Below, one piece after another: positions 1 through 5,254 of a DNA stretch of 5,254 nucleotides. Source of the DNA: Bacillota bacterium (GTDB lineage Bacteria > Bacillota > Clostridia > Acetivibrionales > DTU013); NCBI GenBank assembly GCA_023411645.1, contig JAEYON010000149.1:1-5254 (forward strand), read 5' to 3'. The translations under genes were made by a program, and so were the position numbers. The notes beneath the pieces are model-generated. The model was not told the origin of the DNA. It saw only the letters and a program-made list of their open reading frames with translations, and did no database searches. The stretch's first letter is position 1. Every line of letters begins with the position of its first letter.

Positions 1-973
1 TGTTGCCAATAATATCTTTAAAATTGTTCTTAGCAACATACCCCCTACTGAGGCTCTGCTTTCGAATTTTGCCCTCCATAATCTGTATTTCATGCGCACC
101 CTGTAAACTTAACACAACACCCTCCGCAACGCCATTGACCACTACAGGAACACAACTCATCGCAAGAAAACTGTCGCGATATTCCACCACCTTGCGTAAG
201 AAAGCTATACCGGTCAGGGCTGACTCAATCGCTTCACGAAAGGGTAATATGGTGGTATAATGGATACCCTTGACTACAGGTTTTTCAAATCTCAGAATTT
301 CTTTAGCGATGGCGTTAATATGTGTGACTTCACCGTTGCTGTTGATATAGATAAGGCCGGAGGGGGCACAGTTGAAGATGGCCATGATGGTCTGTATATT
401 CGATTCTTGCTGATACAGGACGGCCAGTGTATGGCGTGCATCTTCAATCGCGCTTTCTATGGCGTGAGGATCGGTCATGATCGGCACGCTTTTAAGTCCA
501 TATTTCTGCGCAAAAGTCTGGGCGGAGTCGCCGCCTATGATAACCTCAATCCCTTCCGCTTTCAGCTGAGGAATGGTCTGATCAAAACGTGAAAAATCGT
601 CTATCTGAACACGCTTTATGCCCTGCCCTAGGTACTGCTCAATACGCAGCGCGGCATGTATGCCCTGCTTAAAACTGACAATGGCTATGTGTTTTGAAAT
701 TTTAGAAGCGATCTCGATCGCCTGAGCAAAGTCGCCGAAGCGATATTCGACTGCCACTACCGGGATACTAAGAAAGGTTCGCAGATAATTAGCGATACCG
801 CCGCGACTGATAATGATTTGAATACCCTGACGCACAAGTTCTTCGGCCGCTTTCCTGGCAGAGACATGCTCTGCAAAGCATATTTTGATATTAAGGCCAA
901 GACGCTCGGTGATGCGTTCGGCTTCAAGGACAGTCGCCCTGTTTGTAAACAGCATGCCAATAAATTCATCCAT
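1..973 (-). CDS. Sigma-54-dependent transcriptional activator with PrpR_N and PAS domains (partial, N-terminal 324 residues)
   Basis: This open frame starts at ATG 973-971 and runs without a stop to the window edge, so the AAA+ ATPase core and DNA-binding end lie outside. Seen: residues about 28-184 resemble the PrpR_N sensor domain, with the hallmark SRGG (56-59), IPVV (70-73), a Rossmann-like KHIAIVSF (94-101) and GIEVIIGGD (141-149). Residues about 190-300 form a PAS domain (APSGLIYINSNGEVTHIN, 203-220). The last residues, GYVAKNNFKDIIGN (311-324), match the linker and opening of a sigma-54 interaction domain, where the family usually reads F-DIIG-S. Known: PrpR-type activators bind a small carboxylate such as 2-methylcitrate through PrpR_N and then remodel the sigma-54 polymerase complex by ATP hydrolysis. 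Inferred: it controls the divergent transporter operon, which carries a sigma-54-type promoter. An ideal AGGAGG 5 nt upstream fixes the start. The family assignment is firm; the ligand is unknown. Confidence 0.93.
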   Translation of the reverse strand, partial: MDEFIGMLFTNRATVLEAERITERLGLNIKICFAEHVSARKAAEELVRQGIQIIISRGGIANYLRTFLSIPVVAVEYRFGDFAQAIEIASKISKHIAIVSFKQGIHAALRIEQYLGQGIKRVQIDDFSRFDQTIPQLKAEGIEVIIGGDSAQTFAQKYGLKSVPIMTDPHAIESAIEDARHTLAVLYQQESNIQTIMAIFNCAPSGLIYINSNGEVTHINAIAKEILRFEKPVVKGIHYTTILPFREAIESALTGIAFLRKVVEYRDSFLAMSCVPVVVNGVAEGVVLSLQGAHEIQIMEGKIRKQSLSRGYVAKNNFKDIIGN

Positions 974-978
974 AAAAA

Positions 979-984
979 CCTCCT
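979..984 (-). promoter_or_regulatory. Ribosome binding site of the regulator gene
   Basis: Read on the minus strand this is AGGAGG, a full match to the anti-Shine-Dalgarno core, with a 5-nt spacer to ATG at 973. It decides the start over the nearby out-of-frame ATG at 969, whose frame would give an unrelated 70-residue product. Confidence 0.85.
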
Positions 985-994
985 ACTGCTGCCT

Positions 995-1018
995 GTGTCT
1001 TAGTCAACAGACACTAAG
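995..1018 (-). repeat. Two mutually exclusive 6-bp hairpins in the regulator leader
   Basis: In the minus-strand transcript CTTAGT (1018-1013) pairs with ACTAAG (1004-999), and GTGTCT (1014-1009) pairs with AGACAC (1000-995). Each stem is perfect and has an 8-nt loop. The two stems share bases, so only one can form at a time. The element sits 10 nt upstream of the AGGAGG. It may affect translation, or it may be a binding site at the DNA level; neither is shown by the sequence. Confidence 0.45.
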
Positions 1019-1031
1019 CGGTGTTCTGCGT

Positions 1032-1066
1032 GTTTCAAATGTAAACATTACGTTTCTAATTGTAAC
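1032..1066. promoter_or_regulatory. Tandem imperfect palindromes, candidate upstream activating sequence
   Basis: GTTTCAAATGTAAAC (1032-1046) and GTTTCTAATTGTAAC (1052-1066) are near-copies set 20 bp apart, about two turns of the helix. Each has dyad symmetry of the form GTT-N9-AAC. They lie about 110-145 bp upstream of the predicted sigma-54 start, a usual distance for the enhancer of a sigma-54 activator. The right copy covers the -10 box of the regulator's own promoter. Inferred role: binding site of the divergent regulator, activating the operon and repressing its own gene. Confidence 0.5.
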
Positions 1067-1088
1067 ACATTTTGCACATCATTGACAA
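1059..1088 (-). promoter_or_regulatory. Putative sigma-70/sigma-A promoter of the regulator gene
   Basis: On the minus strand there is a -35 box TTGTCA (1088-1083), an 18-bp spacer, and a -10 box TACAAT (1064-1059) preceded by an extended-10 TG (TGTTACAAT). The expected start is near 1052, giving a leader of about 78 nt before the regulator ATG. Each box differs from the consensus at one position. The -10 box lies inside the right-hand imperfect palindrome at 1052-1066, so a protein bound there could block this promoter (inference). Confidence 0.6.
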
Positions 1089-1099
1089 GCTTATCGAAT

Positions 1100-1158
1100 A
1101 TATGCCAAAAAAAGCGGCCACGACAGGGGTACTCTGTCGTTTGGCACAGTTGGCATAT
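1100..1158. repeat. Inverted repeat ATATGCCAA / TTGGCATAT flanking the promoter-proximal region
   Basis: ATATGCCAA (1100-1108) and TTGGCATAT (1150-1158) are perfect 9-bp inverted copies with 41 bp between them. The right arm contains the -24 element of the sigma-54 promoter. A third TTGGCA occurs at 1141-1146, exactly 9 bp upstream of the one at 1150-1155. The left arm could be a second protein site, or its likeness to the -24 box could be coincidence. Confidence 0.4.
1120..1140. promoter_or_regulatory. Palindrome ACGACAG-N7-CTGTCGT, candidate operator
   Basis: A perfect 7-bp inverted repeat (1120-1126 and 1134-1140) with a 7-bp centre. It ends 10 bp before the -24 box and is centred about 47 bp upstream of the predicted operon start. 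As RNA it could form a small hairpin, but only three T residues follow and no gene ends here on the plus strand, so a terminator is unlikely. A protein-binding site is more probable: a second site for the activator or one for another regulator. Confidence 0.45.
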
Positions 1159-1166
1159 TATTTGCA
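1151..1166 (+). promoter_or_regulatory. Sigma-54 (RpoN) -24/-12 promoter of the transporter operon
   Basis: TGGCATATTATTTGCA matches the consensus TGGCAC-N5-TTGC. The GG of the -24 element (1152-1153) and the GC of the -12 element (1164-1165) are exactly 12 bp apart, which is required for this class. The expected start is near 1177, leaving a leader of about 62 nt before the tctC start. The divergent gene encodes a sigma-54 activator, which independently supports the call. I saw no better sigma-70 promoter closer to the gene. Confidence 0.85.
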
Positions 1167-1223
1167 TTATAACAAAAGTGAGTGGCATCATCTTTTATGT
1201 AACAATCTGTGAAAGAAATTGAA

Positions 1224-1230
1224 AAAGGAG
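1224..1230 (+). promoter_or_regulatory. Ribosome binding site of the binding-protein gene
   Basis: AAAGGAG followed by an 8-nt spacer to ATG at 1239. It lies inside the frame extension that begins at GTG 1209, and so sets the start at 1239, which places a proper lipoprotein signal peptide at the N-terminus. Confidence 0.85.
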
Positions 1231-1238
1231 TAACACTG

Positions 1239-2315
1239 ATGAAAACAACGAAAATTACCGCTCTGGTTTTAGCAATGGTTACCACTATTCTATTCGTTGC
1301 CGGTTGCGGCGCAACATCCTCAGCAGTCCCAGTTTCTTCAGAGCCCGCCATTGCTTCCGAATCTGTAGCCGTTTCCTCCGAAACCGATCCGTACGCCGAC
1401 TATCCTTCAAAGCCAATTACCTATATTGTAACGGCAGCCGCAGGCGGCGGCCTTGACGTCTGTGCCAGAATGTTGACACCTTATCTTCAACAGGCACTTG
1501 GCGGAAATTCGGTGGTCATTAATGTTACCAACGTAACCGGTGGGGCGAACTGGGTAGGCTGGACTGAAATGATGAATGCAGCGCCTGACGGCTACACGTT
1601 ATCGAGCGTACATACGCCTCAGGTATTCTCATATTTAAATAAATCGCTGAAAAACCAGAATACGCTCGATAGCTTTAATCTGTTGTGCAACACCGTGACG
1701 GACTATTGTCTTATTGCTGTGCGCGCCGACGACAAGCGTTTTGAAGGCATAAACGACCTTAAAAGCTTTGCCGAATATATTAAGTCAAATCCCAATGAGG
1801 AATTTTTGGCGGCGCTGACCTCGAAGGGCGGCGCAGATGAGTTAGTTATGCTTGATTTTAATGCGCTAAACGGAATAACTAATATCACCGGCGTTAACCA
1901 CAGTAAGGGTATCTCGGAGGCAAAGGCGGCATTTCTCGGAAAGCACGTCGACCTCTACTATGGCAAGGTTGGCGATACGCTTGCCGGTTATAAAGATGGA
2001 ACAATCAAAGTACTCGGTATCATGAGCGGAAAACGCTCCGAGCTGATGCCTGATATCGCCACTGCCACCGAGCAGGGGTATGACATAATAAACGGTTCTT
2101 CCCGCGGCATTGTCGCCCAGCCTGGCATGGACCCCAAACTTAAAGCCAAGCTTATTACCGCGCTCAAAGAGGCCCAGTCTGACCCGGCATATCTCAAAGC
2201 AATGGCGGAAGCCGGCTACGAAGTGGATTATATGGATGGCGAAGTTTATGAGGAATATATGAAGAGAATGGAAGAGGTCACCATAAAATATGCCGAACAG
2301 CTTGGCTACAACTAA
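1239..2315 (+). CDS. tctC: TctC-family tricarboxylate-binding lipoprotein (Bug-type solute receptor of a TTT transporter)
   Basis: The extracytoplasmic receptor of the transporter: it captures a carboxylate and hands it to TctA/TctB. The product is 358 residues. Residues 1-22 form a signal peptide (KTTK then a hydrophobic core), with a VAGC lipobox placing the lipidated Cys at 23, then a Ser/Ala-rich linker to about residue 52. The mature domain opens with YPSKPITYIV (55-64) and the family's first ligand loop, AAAGGGLDVCAR (66-77), then GGANWVGWTEM (101-111) and PDGYTL (116-121). A second loop candidate is SKGGADELVMLDF (195-207). Late family motifs include LGIMSGKRSELMPDIATATEQGYD (259-282). 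Length and order fit the family. The lipid anchor points to a Gram-positive host. It is the first gene after the sigma-54 promoter and is followed by a strong hairpin. The ligand cannot be told from sequence: Bug proteins bind citrate, dicarboxylates, aromatic acids and others. Confidence 0.93.
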   Translation: MKTTKITALVLAMVTTILFVAGCGATSSAVPVSSEPAIASESVAVSSETDPYADYPSKPITYIVTAAAGGGLDVCARMLTPYLQQALGGNSVVINVTNVTGGANWVGWTEMMNAAPDGYTLSSVHTPQVFSYLNKSLKNQNTLDSFNLLCNTVTDYCLIAVRADDKRFEGINDLKSFAEYIKSNPNEEFLAALTSKGGADELVMLDFNALNGITNITGVNHSKGISEAKAAFLGKHVDLYYGKVGDTLAGYKDGTIKVLGIMSGKRSELMPDIATATEQGYDIINGSSRGIVAQPGMDPKLKAKLITALKEAQSDPAYLKAMAEAGYEVDYMDGEVYEEYMKRMEEVTIKYAEQLGYN

Positions 2316-2332
2316 GCAATGAGTTTCCCTTT

Positions 2333-2375
2333 CCGTATCCGGGCGGGACGCAGTTTTGCACCCGCCTGAATACGG
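2333..2375 (+). other. Strong intercistronic hairpin between tctC and tctB, no T-tract
   Basis: GGCGGG (2342-2347) pairs with CCCGCC (2361-2366), and outside it CCGTAT (2333-2338) pairs with ATACGG (2370-2375) across a small 3x3 internal loop. A short GCA/TGC pairing (2350-2352 with 2357-2359) closes the tip. No run of T follows, so it is not a usual intrinsic terminator. Known: hairpins behind binding-protein genes often protect the upstream mRNA from 3' decay, giving more receptor than membrane subunits. That role is inferred here; partial attenuation is an alternative. Confidence 0.75.
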
Positions 2376-2406
2376 GCGCTGTAACTGATTGAAAGGATGA
2401 AGCTTC

Positions 2407-2871
2407 TTGAAAAAAACAATGCACCACGACATCTATATCGGGGGAATCCTGTTGGCATTGTCGACCTTCTTTTTGGTGTTGACCGGCAGTTTTCCGAAGC
2501 AATCAGCATATTTTCCACGCTTTTTTACTTGCCTCTTAATTGTGCTTTCGGCTGTAATTATATGGGAAGGCATTAGAAAAACTGCAAAGTTGCACAAAGG
2601 CATGACAGCGGAATCGGGAGAAAACCCGATAACGCTCCGCGAGATTGCGCTGCCAATGAGCGGCTTCGCTATGATTGTGTTCTATGTTGCCGCTATTCCA
2701 ATTATTGGATTTTTTGTTGCAACAGGAATATTTCTTCTCACAAGCATGTGGCTACTTAAAATTCGTAGTATCTTAATGATACTGCTTTCCACTGTCGGTG
2801 TTGAAGCGTTTATTTATTTCCTGTTTATTGTACAGCTAAAACTCAGCATGCCGTCGGGCCTATTGATATAA
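2407..2871 (+). CDS. tctB: TctB-family small membrane subunit of a TTT transporter
   Basis: A 154-residue hydrophobic protein at the usual size of the poorly conserved small subunit, which works with TctA in the membrane. Likely membrane segments: about 9-27, 37-54, 80-96, 98-117 and 121-143, with a charged cytoplasmic-type loop at 55-80 (KLHKGMTAESGENPITLRE). The family-like SAYFPRFF (33-40) stands before the second segment and LSMPSGLL (146-153) closes the protein, as is common in TctB/DUF1468 proteins. The start is TTG at 2407, chosen because AAAGGA (2392-2397) lies 9 nt upstream. The first in-frame ATG (2419) would be 21 nt from it, too far, and would remove only four residues. The identification rests on size, topology and position between tctC and tctA more than on catalytic motifs, because the family has none. 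Confidence 0.88.
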   Translation: MKKTMHHDIYIGGILLALSTFFLVLTGSFPKQSAYFPRFFTCLLIVLSAVIIWEGIRKTAKLHKGMTAESGENPITLREIALPMSGFAMIVFYVAAIPIIGFFVATGIFLLTSMWLLKIRSILMILLSTVGVEAFIYFLFIVQLKLSMPSGLLI

Positions 2872-2887
2872 AGGGAGACAAACAGCT

Positions 2888-4423
2888 ATGCTAAACAGTT
2901 TTATATCGACTTTACCCCAAATCGCTTCGCAACTATTCACCGCCGACGTTCTGCTGGCACTACTGATTGGCGTTGTTGGCGGTATGGTTATCGGAGCGTT
3001 GCCGGGCTTAAGCGCCACTATGGGTATTGCCCTTATGATTCCATTTACTTATGGTATGACGCCGATTGCCTCTATCGCGATGCTGATGTCTATTTATACT
3101 TCTGCTATCACCGGTGGGTCAATTTCTGCAATCCTTATCCACACGCCCGGAACGCCATCTTCAGCGGCAACGGCGATAGATGGCTACCAGCTGACACTTC
3201 AGGGCAAGGGCCTGCAAGCGCTTGGAGTGGCGATTATCTCATCCACTATTGGCGGACTTATCAGCGCCGTGGCACTACTGTTTCTTTCGCCTCTGCTGGC
3301 GTCGGTGTCGCTTAAATTCGGCGCGCCGGAATATTTTTTACTGGCGTGTTTTGGTCTCAGCCTAATTGCCAGCCTCGCCTCAGATTCCCCTGTAAAGGGA
3401 TTTGCAGCTGGTTTCTTCGGTCTGATTATATGTACCATCGGAATAGACAACGACTCGGCATTTCCGCGCTTTACTTTTAATTCGTTGCATCTTATGGGTG
3501 GTATTCCGGCTGTGCCTGCACTTATCGGCTTGTTTTCTATTCCGCAAGTATTCAATTTAATCTCCAAAGCAATCGAGATTTCGAAATCAAACGAGAAGGC
3601 CATTGTTGGAGAGATAAAGGGCAGTATTCTGCCGCCGTGGGAGGAGTTGAAACCTCTGATACCTACTGTGCTGCGCTCCGCTATTTTGGGTATCGGTGTC
3701 GGTATATTGCCCGGAGCAGGTGGTGATATTGGCTCTTGGGTAGGATATAACGAAGCCAAGCGCTTCTCCAAGCACAAAGAACTTTTTGGAAAAGGCTCGT
3801 TTGAAGGGGTGTGCGCTTCTGAGACCGCTAATAACGCCGTGACGGGTGGCGCCATGATACCGATGCTGACTCTTGGTATTCCGGGTAGCGCTGCGGCAGC
3901 AGTTATTATGGGCGGTTTGATGGTTCAGGGTATGACGCCCGGCGCTGAGCTGTTTACGGAAAAGGCTACCGTCACCTATACCATCATCTTTGGTTTTATA
4001 CTGGCAAACTTATTTATGGGTATTGTGGGATTAATTATCTCCCGATATGTGGTTGGTGTTACCAAGGTGCCGCCCGGAGTGCTTTGCCCCATTATCGTCG
4101 TTTTGTCAGTGGTGGGGTCGTATGCCATTTCACAAACTATGTATAATGTAGTGATCATGGTTGTGTTTGGATTTATTGGTTATTTTATGCGGCGCGCAAA
4201 GTTCCCGGCTTCGGCCACAGTGTTGGGCATGCTACTTGGCTCTATGGCTGAAACCGGTATGCGACAGTCGATAGTCATGGCTAAAGGACATCTGCTGCAA
4301 TATTATCTGACACGCCCACTTTGTTTGGCGCTGATTGCACTAATTATTATTGGCGTTATGCTGCCCGTCGCTATGGAAAAGCAAAAGCAAAAAAAGCAGC
4401 TAATCGTAAACGGGGGGAAATAA
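2888..4423 (+). CDS. tctA: TctA-family large membrane subunit of a TTT transporter
   Basis: The main translocation subunit, 511 residues against roughly 500 for the family, and the most clearly recognised protein here. It shows the two-fold internal repeat typical of TctA: GALPGLSATMGIALMIPFT (36-54) echoes GILPGAGGDIGSWVGYNEAK (272-291), and HTPGTPSSAATAIDGYQLT (85-103) echoes GIPGSAAAAVIMGGLMVQG (330-348). Conserved AITGGSISAILI (73-84) and CASETANNAVTGGAMIPMLTLGIPG (309-333) are also present. About ten hydrophobic segments are visible, with a cytoplasmic-type loop at about 228-258 and a Lys/Gln-rich tail (from 497). ATG 2888 follows AGGGAG (2872-2877) with a 10-nt spacer, 16 bp after tctB. 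Known: the family works as a secondary transporter driven by ion gradients with the TctC receptor. No frameshift or missing motif was seen. The substrate is unknown. Confidence 0.97.
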   Translation: MLNSFISTLPQIASQLFTADVLLALLIGVVGGMVIGALPGLSATMGIALMIPFTYGMTPIASIAMLMSIYTSAITGGSISAILIHTPGTPSSAATAIDGYQLTLQGKGLQALGVAIISSTIGGLISAVALLFLSPLLASVSLKFGAPEYFLLACFGLSLIASLASDSPVKGFAAGFFGLIICTIGIDNDSAFPRFTFNSLHLMGGIPAVPALIGLFSIPQVFNLISKAIEISKSNEKAIVGEIKGSILPPWEELKPLIPTVLRSAILGIGVGILPGAGGDIGSWVGYNEAKRFSKHKELFGKGSFEGVCASETANNAVTGGAMIPMLTLGIPGSAAAAVIMGGLMVQGMTPGAELFTEKATVTYTIIFGFILANLFMGIVGLIISRYVVGVTKVPPGVLCPIIVVLSVVGSYAISQTMYNVVIMVVFGFIGYFMRRAKFPASATVLGMLLGSMAETGMRQSIVMAKGHLLQYYLTRPLCLALIALIIIGVMLPVAMEKQKQKKQLIVNGGK

Positions 4424-4424
4424 T

Positions 4425-5126
4425 ATGCCAACAGGCAACAGAATCTATTTGCAGCGTGAGCTACCGGCACCTGAGTTGGTTAAGGCATTCAGCGTCGTAC
4501 CGGCTTCCAACATCGGCGACGTTATGGGTCGCTCCTGTGGTATGAACCCTCGAATCCGCCTCATGAGCCGGCCCAAGGCTCAAATTACTTCTGGCGTAGC
4601 GCTCACGGTCAAAACCTGTGCAGGCGATAACTTGATGTTGCATGCCGCACTTAACATGGCACAAGAAGGCGACTTTCTGGTTGTTGCCAACGAGGGCGGC
4701 AGCGCCCGTTCGCTGATAGGCGAGGTTATGATGGCTTATCTATACTACTTTAAAAAGATATCCGGCATCGTAATTGACGGCCCAATACGCGATATTGATG
4801 AGATAGGCAAATGGGACTTCCCGGTTTATGCGACCGGAACTAATCCAGGAGGCCCTTATAAGCAGGGCCCCGGAGAAATTAATGTTCCGATTGCATGCGG
4901 AGATATTTCGGTGAACCCCGGTGACATCATTGTCGCGGACCCTGATGGTATTATTTGTATTCCTAGAAAGGATGCAGCTGCAATCCTAGAGGACGCCAAA
5001 AAATTTCAGGCAGCCGACGAAGCGAAACTAAAGGCCGCAAAAGACGGCACGGCAAACCGCGCGTGGGTGGATCAGCTGCTTCGAGAGAAGAATGTCGAAA
5101 TGATTGACGCAGTTTATCGCCCGTAA
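4425..5126 (+). CDS. RraA-like protein, probable 4-hydroxy-4-methyl-2-oxoglutarate / 4-carboxy-4-hydroxy-2-oxoadipate aldolase type
   Basis: A 233-residue protein of the RraA-like fold (formerly mislabelled as dimethylmenaquinone methyltransferase). Seen: an N-terminal helical part with ASNIGDVMG (27-35), then GDFLVVANEGGSARSLIGE (82-100), IVIDGPIRDIDEI (115-127), the catalytic-type Arg122-Asp123 pair, and GEINVPIACGDISVNPGDII (150-169) running into VADPDGIICIP (170-180). Known: in class II HMG/CHA aldolases the Arg stabilises the pyruvate enolate and the following Asp helps bind the divalent metal; products are pyruvate with pyruvate or oxaloacetate, and many members also decarboxylate oxaloacetate. 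Inferred: it acts in the cytoplasm on a compound brought in by the adjacent transporter. The gene starts 1 nt after the tctA stop, behind a GGGGGG Shine-Dalgarno-like run, so co-translation is likely. One oddity: a spacing of 21 rather than 20 residues before the Arg-Asp pair. RNase E inhibition by true RraA is less likely given the context. Confidence 0.87.
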   Translation: MPTGNRIYLQRELPAPELVKAFSVVPASNIGDVMGRSCGMNPRIRLMSRPKAQITSGVALTVKTCAGDNLMLHAALNMAQEGDFLVVANEGGSARSLIGEVMMAYLYYFKKISGIVIDGPIRDIDEIGKWDFPVYATGTNPGGPYKQGPGEINVPIACGDISVNPGDIIVADPDGIICIPRKDAAAILEDAKKFQAADEAKLKAAKDGTANRAWVDQLLREKNVEMIDAVYRP

Positions 5127-5254
5127 ACTTCCTTGTTTTAAGATATGAGCTCCGATGTGTTTGATGACTTTGCAGTATGAGTATAAGAGACGGCTTAGCA
5201 ATTATTCGAAGTGCGCATCGGTATTATAAAAGCACAAGTTTCCGACCCATGTAC
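5127..5254. other. 3' flank with no supported gene or terminator
   Basis: I saw no GC-rich hairpin with a T-tract after the last stop. CCGATG (5152-5157) and CATCGG (5216-5221) are inverted copies but 58 bp apart and short. A plus-strand frame from ATG 5177 is open for 26 codons to the window edge, but it has no ribosome binding site and no recognisable motif. The operon may therefore continue, or end beyond the window. Confidence 0.5.

Noticed and set aside
3..592. Plus-strand open frames of 85 and 110 residues over 3-592
   Set aside because: They lie antisense to the clear PrpR_N/PAS coding frame, have no domain likeness and no good ribosome binding sites.
757..969. Minus-strand 70-residue frame starting at ATG 969
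   Set aside because: Out of frame with the ATG at 973 that has the AGGAGG at 5 nt and yields recognisable PrpR_N motifs.
1120..1146. Palindrome as an intrinsic terminator
   Set aside because: Weak 7-bp stem, only a TTT run after it, and no plus-strand gene ends upstream; an operator is more likely.
1142..1147. TGGCAC as an alternative -24 element
   Set aside because: Its hexamer matches the consensus better, but there is no GC at the required 12-bp spacing (1155-1156 read AT), so TGGCAT at 1151 is the working element.
1209..1238. Upstream GTG start giving ten more residues on the binding protein
   Set aside because: The extension would put charged residues ahead of the signal peptide and would include the ribosome binding site AAAGGAG, which correctly serves ATG 1239.
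1866..2432. Minus-strand 188-residue frame antisense to the tctC end
   Set aside because: Antisense shadow of a well-recognised family protein; its composition is rich in His, Phe and Cys and shows no domain.
3199..3855. Minus-strand 218-residue frame within tctA
   Set aside because: Shadow of the tctA frame, which carries uninterrupted conserved motifs; no ribosome binding site or family likeness.
5177..5254. Possible start of a further gene at ATG 5177
   Set aside because: Only 26 codons are visible, with no ribosome binding site and no recognisable motif; not enough to call.

Overview
The window holds one divergently arranged locus. A sigma-54-dependent activator gene is read leftward and cut by the left edge. 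An operon read rightward encodes a complete tripartite tricarboxylate transporter (TTT family: TctC, TctB, TctA) followed by an RraA-like / HMG-CHA aldolase-type enzyme. No mobile element, rRNA, tRNA, CRISPR array or clear pseudogene was seen.

The host looks like an anaerobic low-to-mid GC Gram-positive of the Clostridia type. The support is indirect: strong AGGAGG/AAAGGAG ribosome binding sites, a TTG start, and a binding protein made as a lipoprotein (lipobox VAGC) with a Ser/Ala-rich linker rather than as a free periplasmic protein. I could not fix the genus.

Layout: (1) 1-973, minus strand, the first 324 codons of the regulator: a PrpR_N-type sensor domain, a PAS domain and the first residues of the sigma-54 interaction domain. 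(2) 974-1238, a 265-bp control region with a sigma-70-like promoter for the regulator, two imperfect palindromes in tandem that overlap it, two further inverted repeats, and a well-matched -24/-12 promoter facing the operon. (3) 1239-2315, the binding-protein gene. (4) 2316-2406, a gap with a strong hairpin that lacks a T-tract. (5) 2407-5126, the small and large membrane subunits and the aldolase-like gene, separated by 16 bp and 1 bp. (6) 5127-5254, a tail with no convincing gene or terminator.

Inferred working model: the PrpR_N domain senses a small carboxylate, probably the transported compound or a product of it. The activator then drives RNA polymerase-sigma-54 at the -24/-12 promoter. 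TctC captures the substrate outside the membrane, TctA/TctB import it, and the RraA-like enzyme cleaves or decarboxylates a 2-oxo acid derived from it, probably to pyruvate or oxaloacetate. The substrate cannot be read from the sequence. Family membership of the five proteins is firm; the circuit is inference.
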